Shown here piece by piece: positions 1 to 8,506 of a stretch of 56,250 bases of DNA. Source of the stretch: an uncultured Erysipelotrichaceae bacterium (GTDB lineage Bacteria > Bacillota_I > Bacilli_A > RFN20 > CAG-826); contig CACXNV010000005.1 of assembly GCA_902769185.1 (NCBI GenBank), forward strand, positions 1 to 56,250. Direction: 5' to 3'. Below the pieces are notes generated by a model. The model was not told the DNA's origin and did no database searches. It was given only the letters and a program-made list of their open reading frames with translations. The position numbers and the translations under genes are program-made. Numbering within the stretch: the first letter of the stretch is position 1; the number at the start of each line of letters is the position of its first letter.

Positions 1-1172
1 TAAAGAATAATATGACTATTGATAAAGATACTTTGATAATATTTGACGAAGTTCAAGAGTGTCTACCTTGTTTAACTTCATTAAAATATTTTTGCCAAGA
101 ATACAAAGACATTCCTGTTATTGCCACTGGAAGCATGGTTAGAACAAAACTAGGCTTTATGAAAAGAAGAAATGATCAAGTGGTGTTAGATAATGAAATT
201 GAACAAATTAGCCAAGATGGGAACAACAATTACATGTTTCCTACTGGTAAAGTTAATGTCTTAAATATGACTTGCTTATCTTTTAATGAATATTTATTTA
301 ATAAAAACAAAGCGCTTTATAAACTACTTGAATCATCATATCTAAATAAGAAACCACTAGATAATGAAATTCACCAGTTAGCAATGACAACATTTTATGA
401 GTACTTAGCAATAGGAGGCATGCCTGAAGTCGTAGATGTGTTTTTTAAAACAAATTCTTTTCTTAAGGCAAGAGATACTTTAAAAGAATTATATTCACGT
501 TATTTAGATGATATGTCTTTGTTTCAGGTTAGCAATGAAACATTATTAAGAACCAAAAATGTTTTTAATAACATCTATAAAGAACTGAATAAAGAAAATA
601 AGAATTTCAAATTTTCTCTAATTGAAAAAGATAAGAAATACAGAGATTATTTCTATGCGATAAAGTGGCTAGAAATAAGTAGAATCATTTATAAATCACG
701 CCAATTAAAACAAAGAGTATCAACTCCTTTACAAGAAGATGAAGATTCATTATTTAGACTATATTTTTCTGATATGGGACTTTTTTCTTTACAAAGCGGT
801 ATTGGCCTAGAAACATTTTTATCAGATTTAAAAGATAATACTTTATCAGGAATATTTTTTGAGAACTATGTAGCAGTAGAACTAGAAAATAGAAACATTC
901 CTTTGTTTTATTGGAAAGGAAAGACTAGTAGTGAGCTAGAATTCCTTTTTGAATATAAAAATGATGTAGTGGTTATTGACGTGAAGAAGAATAAAGGATC
1001 TCTTGATTCATTAGATAAATATCGCGAACTAAATAAGAAAACACTCGCTATAAAAGTAAGCGCAAATAAGTACGGTTACGATAATGAAAAGATGCTATTA
1101 ACATTACCGTTTTATTATCTTGGATTTTATCTTGATGAAAACATCAACGATATCAAAACAGAAACAATATAA
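1..1172 (+). CDS. AAA ATPase with DUF4143 C-terminus (5' end outside window)
   Basis: The reading frame is open to the left edge, so the N-terminus and Walker A lie outside the window. What remains starts at the Walker B motif (LIIFDEVQE) and a sensor-like IATGSM, typical of AAA_14 ATPases. The C-terminal 150 residues look like DUF4143, with a PD-(D/E)XK-like core (ELEFLFEYKNDVVVIDVKK). The family is common in gut bacteria and archaea and its role is not established; several members are thought to be regulators or TA-like elements. The first in-window ATG at 12 is internal, not the start. Family call is good, function open. Confidence 0.8.
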   Translation, partial: KNNMTIDKDTLIIFDEVQECLPCLTSLKYFCQEYKDIPVIATGSMVRTKLGFMKRRNDQVVLDNEIEQISQDGNNNYMFPTGKVNVLNMTCLSFNEYLFNKNKALYKLLESSYLNKKPLDNEIHQLAMTTFYEYLAIGGMPEVVDVFFKTNSFLKARDTLKELYSRYLDDMSLFQVSNETLLRTKNVFNNIYKELNKENKNFKFSLIEKDKKYRDYFYAIKWLEISRIIYKSRQLKQRVSTPLQEDEDSLFRLYFSDMGLFSLQSGIGLETFLSDLKDNTLSGIFFENYVAVELENRNIPLFYWKGKTSSELEFLFEYKNDVVVIDVKKNKGSLDSLDKYRELNKKTLAIKVSANKYGYDNEKMLLTLPFYYLGFYLDENINDIKTETI

Positions 1173-1255
1173 CATCTGTTTTACTATAAAAAATTAATTT
1201 ATATAATCGTGACTAAGCCGCGTTAATAAATCTCCATAGAGAATGAGGATCTTCA

Positions 1256-1399
1256 TTAACTTTCTTTTTGATATATCTCTTTAATAAGAAACTTATGCAT
1301 GATGATCATAAAGATAATTGCGAGACACTTCGCTAAATCTAAGCCTACTTGTCTGCCTTTAATTGGGTATTGATTAGCTTCTATATTATCCATGTCCAT
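1256..1399 (-). pseudogene. N-terminal fragment of a membrane acyltransferase
   Basis: On the minus strand a 47-codon frame reads through a segment like the first transmembrane helix of DUF1624/acyltransferase-3 type membrane acyltransferases (GRQVGLDLAKCLAIIFMIIMH) and then stops. The normal family has ten or so helices, so this is a decayed N-terminal stub. No ribosome-binding site is evident. The rest of 1173-1821 holds no other coding signal I recognise. Confidence 0.4.
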
Positions 1400-1618
1400 A
1401 TCATAGTATTAACTAAGTTATTGGTCATTAATAAGCAGTAGTGTTTCTACATATTATATAGAATTGATCTCGGCAAAAAATACAATGCATTGTTGAAACT
1501 GCCGAATTGAAATTGAGTGAAACTATTTATTCTCCTAAGACAGCATTATTGCACTAAAAATAAGGCGTATGTAAACACCTTAATTGCATCAAATCGTAAC
1601 ATTCTTTGTACTGTTTAT

Positions 1619-1647
1619 AAAGAGGAGCGCTTAATGTGCTTCTTTTT
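1619..1647 (+). terminator. Terminator-like hairpin with T run
   Basis: The arms AGGAGCGC and GTGCTTCT pair with two G-U pairs around a 5-nt loop and are followed by TTTTT. It lies about 450 bp past the AAA gene. It could end that transcript or a short untranslated RNA from the gap. Confidence 0.45.
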
Positions 1648-1753
1648 ATAAGAAACTTTGTTATAGAGCATTTTTTAGACATCTCATAGGTACCAAATCT
1701 AAATAAAAAATAAATAATTTACATATATTTAGGTCTATATGTTCTTACACACG

Positions 1754-1787
1754 TTGGAATTTTATAACTTTTTGTATTTGTTAAAAT
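1754..1787 (+). promoter_or_regulatory. Putative promoter/box TTGGAATTTT...TAAAAT
   Basis: TTGGAA (1754-1759) and TAAAAT (1782-1787) are 22 bp apart, upstream of a three-gene operon. The same TTGGAATTTT word with TAATAT 23 bp downstream precedes the paralogous operon at 4405. The spacing is long for a sigma-A -35 box, so TTGGAATTTT may be a regulator site. Confidence 0.4.
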
Positions 1788-1821
1788 GATTGTGTTGCTA
1801 TAGAAAAGGAGACTAATAACA

Positions 1822-1971
1822 ATGAGAAAAGATATAGATCATAAATATCCTAATAATAAAGAAGCAGAGCGCTGCTCAGGTATTGTTAGATGGGGTTTAC
1901 CTGGAGTGATTAAATTCTTCACTGAATCATATAACCCTAAAAAGCATGGGCATGTAAAGCCTATTAAATAG
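1822..1971 (+). CDS. Small protein, 49 aa, unknown
   Basis: A 49-residue frame starts at ATG 1822 behind a clear AAAGGAGA site and ends 11 bp before the next start. The product is basic and His-rich at its end (KKHGHVKPIK) with a central RWGLPGVIKFF stretch. No family recognised. It is the first gene of a short operon with the two genes that follow. The ribosome-binding site and spacing are the main support. Confidence 0.6.
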   Translation: MRKDIDHKYPNNKEAERCSGIVRWGLPGVIKFFTESYNPKKHGHVKPIK

Positions 1972-1982
1972 GAGTAATTACG

Positions 1983-2258
1983 ATGTTTATAGTTGGTTTT
2001 GTAATTATTTTAATAGGCTCTATCGCCTTACTTTATTTTTTGATTAAATCTATTAGGTCATATGTTACTTATAAAGCTATGATCAAATATCCAGATAGTT
2101 TTGCTAAAGGATGTTTAGAAGCAATTGAAGAAGAGAATTCATCTTTAACTGTGGAAGATATTTTTCATGAAACAAAAAGAACAGTGGAAAAACATATGAT
2201 AGGAGTGATTATGTCTTTGGTCATCATTCTTTTAGGTTTGCTATTTTTATTTAAATAA
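1983..2258 (+). CDS. Small two-helix membrane protein
   Basis: A 91-residue protein with a hydrophobic helix at residues 2-22 and another at about 72-90, joined by a polar, acidic loop (EAIEEENSSLTVEDIF). AGGAG sits just before the ATG. It is operon-linked with the 49-residue gene upstream and the unknown gene downstream (16-bp gap, AGGAGAAGG). Probably sits in the membrane with the loop on one side. No family recognised. Confidence 0.6.
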   Translation: MFIVGFVIILIGSIALLYFLIKSIRSYVTYKAMIKYPDSFAKGCLEAIEEENSSLTVEDIFHETKRTVEKHMIGVIMSLVIILLGLLFLFK

Positions 2259-2274
2259 TAAGGAGAAGGAAGCT

Positions 2275-3081
2275 ATGGTAAAGAATATTAAATATAGTAA
2301 AGAAGAGTGGTTAAAAATATTAATATCCTCATCTAAACAATATGGTCTAAATATTAGTGAATATGATTTAGAAAATACATATATGTATATAATGATAGGC
2401 TCTGACTTTTCTGGTGGTGTTATTAATATCGATGAAAAGAAAACAGTATTAGCACCCAATACTAAATATTATGTTTTAGAAATCCCCCACAATGATAATT
2501 ACAAATTAATTAATAAGAAATTTGTTTCTTTATTATCTGAAGTTGGAGTAGATAGTCCGTTCATGCTTTTAAGTTATTGTTATTATTTTAATTCTCCTTG
2601 GCCAGAATATTATTATCATGGTTCTTTTAAGGCTAATATTGAAAATGAACAATATAATATATTGTTTTTAAAGATAAAACCAAAAACGTATAAAGCTCAT
2701 TTTAATCAATTTGATTCTTATGGCACTAGAAGAGAATCAATCATTCGATTAAGAAATGAAAAATATATTCCAATAAACAAAAGATACTGTAAAACTGACA
2801 AAGGAATTTATCCTTTTGATTATGAGAATATGCTCGTTTTAAACGGCCATTTAATATTCGATGGATATTATGATGATTTAAGATATGTCACTTTTGATTT
2901 CGGAAAAGTTATTTCTTATTCCAATTCATTAGAAGAATTATTAGATGAAGTAACTAATGACGAGATTCAATTAGGAATTTATAAAAATAATCAAGTTGCC
3001 TATAAAACAAAAAGCAAGGATTGGATATTTTTTAATTATTTGTCTTGCGCACTAGATAACAGTAAATATTATTCTAAATAA
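2275..3081 (+). CDS. Unknown protein, paralogue of the gene at 4405
   Basis: A 268-residue soluble protein rich in Tyr, Asn and Asp. Its first 90 residues match the protein at 4405: YGLNISEYDLENT against YGINLAEYNIEDI, a conserved SGG/SGT turn, and YYVLEIPH against YEVYEIPH. A second shared word is FDSYG/FDSSG near residues 145-150. The two are therefore paralogues of an unrecognised family. It is the last gene of its operon and its stop lies 1 bp from the stop of the convergent WYL gene. Confidence 0.65.
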   Translation: MVKNIKYSKEEWLKILISSSKQYGLNISEYDLENTYMYIMIGSDFSGGVINIDEKKTVLAPNTKYYVLEIPHNDNYKLINKKFVSLLSEVGVDSPFMLLSYCYYFNSPWPEYYYHGSFKANIENEQYNILFLKIKPKTYKAHFNQFDSYGTRRESIIRLRNEKYIPINKRYCKTDKGIYPFDYENMLVLNGHLIFDGYYDDLRYVTFDFGKVISYSNSLEELLDEVTNDEIQLGIYKNNQVAYKTKSKDWIFFNYLSCALDNSKYYSK

Positions 3082-3082
3082 T

Positions 3083-4168
3083 CTATTTTGTATCTAAGAT
3101 TTCCTTAGCTTTATGTTTGAATTCTTCTTCTAATTCAATAGGAGAGACAATAGTGACTTCTGGTAACAATCGCCAAAAATAATTTCTCGCTATTTCTTTT
3201 GGGCAAGAGAATTCATAAATACCATCGCTTAATTTTTGGAAGTTGTTTGGTCTACCATGCACTATTCTAGAAAATCTTTCTAATCCAAGCTGTGTGAATT
3301 TAACTTGGACAGTGATGACCTTGTTTTCCATTGCAGGACCATATTTATTAAACGCTTCATCAAGAGCAATTTTATTACTAGAAGAGATGAAATCACCAAA
3401 CGATCCAGTGTCGGATATTCTTTGAATCATATCAATCCTAAAGCATCTTGGTTTAAACGATATATTTTTATCTCTTCCTTTTTCTGATCTAGCCATTCCT
3501 AGAACGTATAAAGTGTCTTTAGCAACGTTAGTCACTATCTTATATGGCTTAACTTCAAATTTCTGAGTTTCAGGTTTAGTAACGTTATTGTCGCTTTCAT
3601 CTTTTCTAATAGTGGTGTGTTGAACAATTCTTATTCCTCTATTAGATGTAATTGCGCTTTCAATGACATTAATAATGTCTTTATAGTATATTCTTTGTCT
3701 TTCACTAGGATTTAATAATGAATACTCTTCTAATATTATCTTTATGAAATTGCCTACTGATCCGGCATATTCAATTTCTTCATCAAGATCTTCGATAATA
3801 TCTTGGTTCTCGTTATTAATGCGATATTTCTTGCCGAAAAATTTAGGATAACTAGAATTCTCTTTAATTAATTCTTCTTTATATTTATTTAAGAGGTTAT
3901 TAATAAGTTTGTTTTTATCAGCGTCTGAAATATGACTATATTCTTTTTGAGATAATTTATCTTCTATTTCTTTTTTCTTTTTACTAACTTGATAAGAAAC
4001 ATTAGCTTTTGATTCACCATAAAAATTAGTGAATATTCTATTAATAAAACCAGTGATAGATATTTCATCACCATATATCCCATGACTTAATCTATCTAAT
4101 TCAATAACTTCTAAACAATGTTCTGATAAATTGATATGAACTTTTTCATCTACAAAATATACACCCAT
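3083..4168 (-). CDS. WYL-domain protein, probable transcriptional regulator
   Basis: 361 residues. The C-terminal half fits the WYL sensor domain: VKPYKIVTNVAKDTLYVLGMARSE, a basic strand with KPRCFRIDMIQRI, and the WCX-like end with VQVKFTQLGLERF and WRLLPEVTIVSPIELEEEF. The N-terminal third is charged and helical with no clear HTH. WYL proteins are usually ligand-sensing regulators, many beside defence genes. Lying between two operons with paralogous genes and similar promoter words, it is a natural candidate for controlling both. Domain call good, target inferred. Confidence 0.7.
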   Translation of the reverse strand: MGVYFVDEKVHINLSEHCLEVIELDRLSHGIYGDEISITGFINRIFTNFYGESKANVSYQVSKKKKEIEDKLSQKEYSHISDADKNKLINNLLNKYKEELIKENSSYPKFFGKKYRINNENQDIIEDLDEEIEYAGSVGNFIKIILEEYSLLNPSERQRIYYKDIINVIESAITSNRGIRIVQHTTIRKDESDNNVTKPETQKFEVKPYKIVTNVAKDTLYVLGMARSEKGRDKNISFKPRCFRIDMIQRISDTGSFGDFISSSNKIALDEAFNKYGPAMENKVITVQVKFTQLGLERFSRIVHGRPNNFQKLSDGIYEFSCPKEIARNYFWRLLPEVTIVSPIELEEEFKHKAKEILDTK

Positions 4169-4276
4169 ATAAAAAAACCTCGTTTTGATTATAACATATG
4201 TACCGTTAATGGTACTTAAAATCTTATAAAAATTATGTAAAACTTACTAAAATAGGTCTTTTTTATATAGTGAACA

Positions 4277-4311
4277 TTGGAATTTTTCGTTTTATTAATT
4301 ATTGCTAATAT
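4277..4311 (+). promoter_or_regulatory. Putative promoter/box TTGGAATTTT...TAATAT
   Basis: TTGGAA at 4277-4282 and TAATAT at 4306-4311 are 23 bp apart and match the arrangement at 1754. The predicted transcript start (about 4318) falls at the beginning of the hairpin at 4316-4346. Confidence 0.4.
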
Positions 4312-4315
4312 AGTG

Positions 4316-4346
4316 GTGTCAGTTAATTAAGAAAGGAGACTGACAC
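4316..4346 (+). promoter_or_regulatory. 5'-leader hairpin with an SD-like loop
   Basis: A perfect 8-bp inverted repeat (GTGTCAGT / ACTGACAC) encloses a 15-nt loop containing AAGGAG. It would form at the very 5' end of the mRNA for the gene at 4405. No ATG follows the SD-like loop at usable distance, so it may be an RNA-stabilising or regulatory hairpin, or the relic of a lost small gene like the one at 1822. Confidence 0.5.
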
Positions 4347-4404
4347 TAGATAATCTCATATACACAATATGTAGATCATCTAAATAAAAAAAGAAGAAAA
4401 GAAT

Positions 4405-4989
4405 ATGAAAAAGATTTATAACAATGTCCGATATAGAAGACTTAAAACTATTATTAAAGAAGTAGCGCGTGTTTACGGCATTAATCTAGCCGAATATAAC
4501 ATAGAAGACATCACAGCATATGAAACTACTGGTAAAAATCTAAGTGGTACTTTTGAAAATGTATCCGAACCATATACACCATTTGTGCACAACAATAAAT
4601 ATGAGGTCTACGAAATTCCGCATATAGGCAATAATAAAACCAGTAAGGAATTTGGAAAATTCTTAATGATAGCGTATTGTCCAGACTCTAACGTTGATGA
4701 ATATTTAGTTCTCCGTTTAAAGACTTTTATGCGCGGAAATTATATTGACGCAACATTCCGTTTTATTGGTTTGTTTAAAATAACATTCTTATCTAGCTAC
4801 AAAGTGAATGTTAGAAAGTTTGACTCCAGTGGCGCTCATGATTACAAATATAAAGATAAATTCGATTGCTTTAAGACAAGGTATAGTGCATATCTTGGTC
4901 ATTATAGAGAGAACTCTGCTCTAAGAACAATTGGACGTTCTAATTACTTTAAGCCATGCGCTAGAAGTAGACAAAGAATCTATAACTAA
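4405..4989 (+). CDS. Unknown protein, paralogue of the gene at 2275
   Basis: A 194-residue basic protein whose core aligns with residues 10-150 of the protein at 2275 (YGINLAEYNIED, SGTFENV, KYEVYEIPH, KFDSSG). The tail is Arg-rich (SRQRIYN). The start follows an A-rich stretch with only a weak ribosome-binding site. It forms an operon with the small gene 14 bp downstream. Family and role not recognised. Confidence 0.6.
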   Translation: MKKIYNNVRYRRLKTIIKEVARVYGINLAEYNIEDITAYETTGKNLSGTFENVSEPYTPFVHNNKYEVYEIPHIGNNKTSKEFGKFLMIAYCPDSNVDEYLVLRLKTFMRGNYIDATFRFIGLFKITFLSSYKVNVRKFDSSGAHDYKYKDKFDCFKTRYSAYLGHYRENSALRTIGRSNYFKPCARSRQRIYN

Positions 4990-5003
4990 TAAGGAGGATA
5001 AGC

Positions 5004-5270
5004 ATGAATTTAGAGTATGCGTTTATAGACTATTTTTGTAGATTAGAGATTTTGTGTTTTCGTAAGTATAAAGAAGAAAGCATAGAAAGCTCTTTTGATA
5101 AGTATTTAGAATATCTAAATAAAACTCAAAGAAGAAAGCTCTTAAAATTAAGAAAAATTAAAAATAGTCTTTTTACGTGTACATATAAAGGACAATTAAA
5201 GCCCTCTAACGTTGATATGTTAGTTGAACAGATTCAAAATGTTCAGAGCGTTAATATAGCAAGTCCGTAA
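5004..5270 (+). CDS. Small unknown protein, 88 aa
   Basis: Begins at an ATG behind a near-perfect AAGGAGG site, 14 bp after the previous stop. The product is Lys/Arg-rich and mostly helical (YLEYLNKTQRRKLLKLRKIKNSL), so it could bind nucleic acid or protein. Its 3' end overlaps the convergent gene at 5251 by 20 bp. No family recognised. Confidence 0.6.
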   Translation: MNLEYAFIDYFCRLEILCFRKYKEESIESSFDKYLEYLNKTQRRKLLKLRKIKNSLFTCTYKGQLKPSNVDMLVEQIQNVQSVNIASP

Positions 5271-5508
5271 CAAATTCTTGAGATAATTTGAGGACAATTA
5301 ATCCTGATCTAATTGAATTAGCAAGATTTTCAATAGAGCAGAATATTGAATTACATAAATGGTCAGCTACTCTAATAGAGTCTACTGCATCAATATATTC
5401 CACGTTGTAATAGTAAATATTATTGAGTGTTATAAAGTAGATATCTTTGTCATTATGAGGCTGAATGCAAACATACCTTAGATATTGTTCAATAGTTTTA
5501 ATTATCAT
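5251..5508 (-). CDS. Small unknown protein, 85 aa
   Basis: The minus-strand start has a strong site (TTGGAGG, 7 bp before ATG), which supports a real gene although it overlaps the 3' end of the plus-strand gene. The sequence is mixed hydrophobic and beta-rich in the middle (DIYFITLNNIYYYNVEYIDAV). No family recognised. The 3'-to-3' overlap allows antisense interaction between the two messages. Confidence 0.55.
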   Translation of the reverse strand: MIIKTIEQYLRYVCIQPHNDKDIYFITLNNIYYYNVEYIDAVDSIRVADHLCNSIFCSIENLANSIRSGLIVLKLSQEFVTDLLY

Positions 5509-5603
5509 GAGTTAAACCTCCAATTTATAATTAATTGTTCTGCGATTTATTATGTGTGTATAAAGATTAATGATTAACTATGGTTATCTAAGTTAAGAAG
5601 TAA

Positions 5604-7547
5604 ATGTATAATAGTTATAGTCTTATGGAAGAAAATAAATTTTTAGAAATAAAAAAGAACGCAGAAAATGGCGACCCTAAGGCTCAATTCGAGCTAGGTG
5701 CTTATTATTTTAATGGTGTGTTTGTCAATCAATCCTATGAACAAGCAGTGTATTGGTTTACAAAAGCCGCAGAACAAGATGATTCTGATGGTCAAACCGC
5801 ACTTGGAACATGCTATTACTTTGGCTATGGAGTAAAGAAGTCATATGAGGAAGCCTTTAATTTATTTACTTTGGCTGCCAACAAAGGAAATATTTTAGCT
5901 CAAGTGAAGTTGGCTTTAGTATATGAAAGTGGGCACGGTGTAGAACAGTCCTATGAACAAGCAGAGTATTGGTTTAAAAAAGCTGCTGAAAAAGGTCATA
6001 TTGATTCTCAAGAAGCGTTAGCTATTCGATATTTTTTTGGAGAAGATTGGATTGAACAATCTTATGAAAAATCTATCTTTTGGGCAAATAAAGCTGCTGA
6101 GCAAGGTGATCCTAATGCACAATATATTTTAGGCTATTGTTATGAAGATGGAAAAGGTGTAGAACAATCCTATGAACAAGCATTTTATTGGTATAAGAAA
6201 GCTGCTGAGCAAGGTAATACATTGTGCGAATGTAATTTAGGTGTTTTTTATGAAGAAGGCACCGGTGTAGAACAATCCTATGAACAAGCAGAGTATTGGT
6301 TTAAAAAAGCCGCAAATCAAGATGATGAACGTGGTATTTGGGAATTAGCATTTCTATTTTTTGAAAAACCAGACCCAGATTATAAAAAAGCAAAAACTTA
6401 CATCGAAAAATACATAAGCATTGCACCTAAAGACACTCCTTTTTTCACGGCTACTATGCTTAGTAGACTTGCTACCTATTACACCGAATTTGATAAAGAG
6501 AACGGAAAAGTAGTTAACTACTTCAAAGCTAAAGAATTACTTGAGCAATCCTTAGAATATTATAAAAAAGCAGGTGAAGAACCAGATTCAGATTTAATTG
6601 CTTTATTAGAAACCGTTAATCATATGTTAAACATTGATGATGGCAATAATAATAAGATGGGATTTTTTGCTAAAGATATTATAGAGAAGAATATCCCTGT
6701 CAAAGATTTATTTAGTGAAGTAGAAAAAGTATTAAAAGATAAGTTTAAAAACTTATATGAACTCATAAAACCATATTCAGTTACATGTTTGACTACAGCC
6801 TTATTAGCGTATATTTCATTAGCCAATGTTGGAGAAGAAAATTACGATAAATTAGATTTCTCTAGTGTTATTAGCCCGATGATAAAAATGTGTGAAATCG
6901 AATTAGGTAGAGTATTTCACCACGGCTTTATGAAATATCTAAAAGATAATAATATTCCTGCAACAGAATTTGATCCTGAATTACAAAAGTTTGTTGTTGA
7001 GAAGAAAAATAGTGTTCCACCATTGGTGAAACTAGACAATAGCGAACTTAATCAAGAAACCGTTAATACAGCGGAATATGATTACTATAAAAGAAAAAAA
7101 TATAATCCTGATTCCGTAATTAAATATATTCCTGATAGCCAATTTGGAGGATTTACATTAGGTGGCATTCAGAAGTATTTGAATATTAGGCAAATCAATA
7201 AACCTATTCTTGGAGTTGGATTTACTGATAAAAAAGGTAAGTCAGTTTCATTTACTGAGAAACGAATTGAGATGGATGTGCATCTATTAGATTATTTTGA
7301 TTTAATCTTTAAGGACGAATTATTTAAAGGCAATAACCGTAGAGAATTAATTAAGAAATATTTATATAGATTCTCACAAAAAGTTAAAAACATAGCTTTT
7401 GAATTAAGAAATCCTTCTAGTCACACTCAAGTTATGCCTTATTGGAAGGCTATTTATTGTGGCAATATCCTCTTTATGAAAGATAACTTTATTGTCGATT
7501 TCTTAAGTAAAGTTAAACCTGAATATTTAATTAGTAACGAAGATTAA
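5604..7547 (+). CDS. Sel1-repeat protein with HEPN-like C-terminus
   Basis: 647 residues. Residues 17-245 are six well-formed Sel1/TPR-like repeats of 36 residues (core GVEQSYEQAEYWFKKAAEQG) plus a seventh degenerate one to about 275. The remaining 370 residues form a helical region ending in a domain with FELRNPSSHT near residue 600. R-N-x3-H is the catalytic signature of HEPN ribonucleases, with a long helix (YLYRFSQKVKNIAF) just before it as expected. A reasonable reading is a Sel1 interaction scaffold fused to a HEPN effector. The HEPN call rests on motif and position only. The start has no clear SD; ATG 5625 is an alternative. Confidence 0.65.
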   Translation: MYNSYSLMEENKFLEIKKNAENGDPKAQFELGAYYFNGVFVNQSYEQAVYWFTKAAEQDDSDGQTALGTCYYFGYGVKKSYEEAFNLFTLAANKGNILAQVKLALVYESGHGVEQSYEQAEYWFKKAAEKGHIDSQEALAIRYFFGEDWIEQSYEKSIFWANKAAEQGDPNAQYILGYCYEDGKGVEQSYEQAFYWYKKAAEQGNTLCECNLGVFYEEGTGVEQSYEQAEYWFKKAANQDDERGIWELAFLFFEKPDPDYKKAKTYIEKYISIAPKDTPFFTATMLSRLATYYTEFDKENGKVVNYFKAKELLEQSLEYYKKAGEEPDSDLIALLETVNHMLNIDDGNNNKMGFFAKDIIEKNIPVKDLFSEVEKVLKDKFKNLYELIKPYSVTCLTTALLAYISLANVGEENYDKLDFSSVISPMIKMCEIELGRVFHHGFMKYLKDNNIPATEFDPELQKFVVEKKNSVPPLVKLDNSELNQETVNTAEYDYYKRKKYNPDSVIKYIPDSQFGGFTLGGIQKYLNIRQINKPILGVGFTDKKGKSVSFTEKRIEMDVHLLDYFDLIFKDELFKGNNRRELIKKYLYRFSQKVKNIAFELRNPSSHTQVMPYWKAIYCGNILFMKDNFIVDFLSKVKPEYLISNED

Positions 7548-7571
7548 AACAATTAAAGCAAAGTATTAAAA

Positions 7572-7622
7572 GAAGCTTCTTTAACTGGATTCCTCCAAGT
7601 ATCTATGTTAGGGGCTTTTTTT
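7572..7622 (+). terminator. Structured terminator, first copy of the UCCUCC-loop element
   Basis: Follows the Sel1 gene by 25 bp. AAGC/GCTT plus TTAAC/GTTAG arms enclose a loop containing GGATTCCTCCAAGTATCT and run into a T tract. The 40-nt core is nearly identical to 15452-15498. Here it seems to act directly as a terminator. Confidence 0.6.
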
Positions 7623-7658
7623 ATTTTCGTTTTTTTCTTTATTATATAAAATAGATTT

Positions 7659-8498
7659 ATGCCTGAAGAAAGAAACCTTTTTGGAATGCTAGATGAAATT
7701 TCAGCTGGACAAGCTGAGATTTTAAATGAAATTGCTGGTGTTAAAACACATGTTAGTGACACTGATTCTAGGATTGCTGAAATTGAAAAAGAATTACAAG
7801 CGCTTAAAGCTAAGCCAGTGGCTCATAATTCGCAAGTAAGAACCGCTCCAAAAATGAGTGATAAGGAGATATTGCAAACATTTTTGAAACAAGCAAAAAA
7901 GAGTTTGATGTGGTTCGGTAATAATGCCGACTTTATGAGATGGAAGACACTCGCTATTGTATCTTCGTTACTGTTATTAGTAGTTGGGCTTATTACAACT
8001 ATCGTATCTTCAGTTTGTGTCAGAATATATAGTCTGTTTACTTTCTTTGAAAATGTTTGGATGGTTTTTGGCATTATCTATTTGGTGTATGCCACAAAAT
8101 CACAAAAGATATATGAAGTTAATGCTCTAGCGGCAAACTCATCTTTGAACAATAAAAAAGATAATGTAGGCATGATATTTTTTAATAAAGAAAAAGCAGT
8201 CTTTAGAGTTTTTAGATGGCTCGCGATTATATCTGTTATTGGTAATATCGTTGCTATTTGGGCTGGCATGGGTAAATCAAATCAAGCACTTGCAACTATA
8301 ATGGAAATTCTTTTCTTAGGAGCTATTATTTTTGCTTTCTTTATGAATTTGAATCTATTTGCTCAATATTCAATTATTTATGTAGAGGGTCACAACTTAA
8401 CCACTAAAGAAAAAGTGGTTTTAGTCCTTCCACCTGGTGCAAAAGGACTCATGCCTGTAGAAGAATTTAAACAAAAGATGCCGTATTTCTTTGAATAG
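7659..8498 (+). CDS. Four-helix membrane protein with N-terminal coiled coil
   Basis: 279 residues. Residues 10-50 are heptad-like (LDEISAGQAEILNEIAGVKTHV...IAEIEKELQAL) and predict a coiled coil. Transmembrane segments fall near 93-115, 118-142, 188-206 and 213-236, followed by a soluble tail of about 40 residues. There is no signal peptide. Only 8 bp separate it from the ATPase gene downstream, so the two are co-translated and likely act as a pair. The architecture recalls membrane effectors of two-gene defence modules, but I recognise no family. Confidence 0.6.
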   Translation: MPEERNLFGMLDEISAGQAEILNEIAGVKTHVSDTDSRIAEIEKELQALKAKPVAHNSQVRTAPKMSDKEILQTFLKQAKKSLMWFGNNADFMRWKTLAIVSSLLLLVVGLITTIVSSVCVRIYSLFTFFENVWMVFGIIYLVYATKSQKIYEVNALAANSSLNNKKDNVGMIFFNKEKAVFRVFRWLAIISVIGNIVAIWAGMGKSNQALATIMEILFLGAIIFAFFMNLNLFAQYSIIYVEGHNLTTKEKVVLVLPPGAKGLMPVEEFKQKMPYFFE

Positions 8499-8506
8499 GA
8501 GGACTT

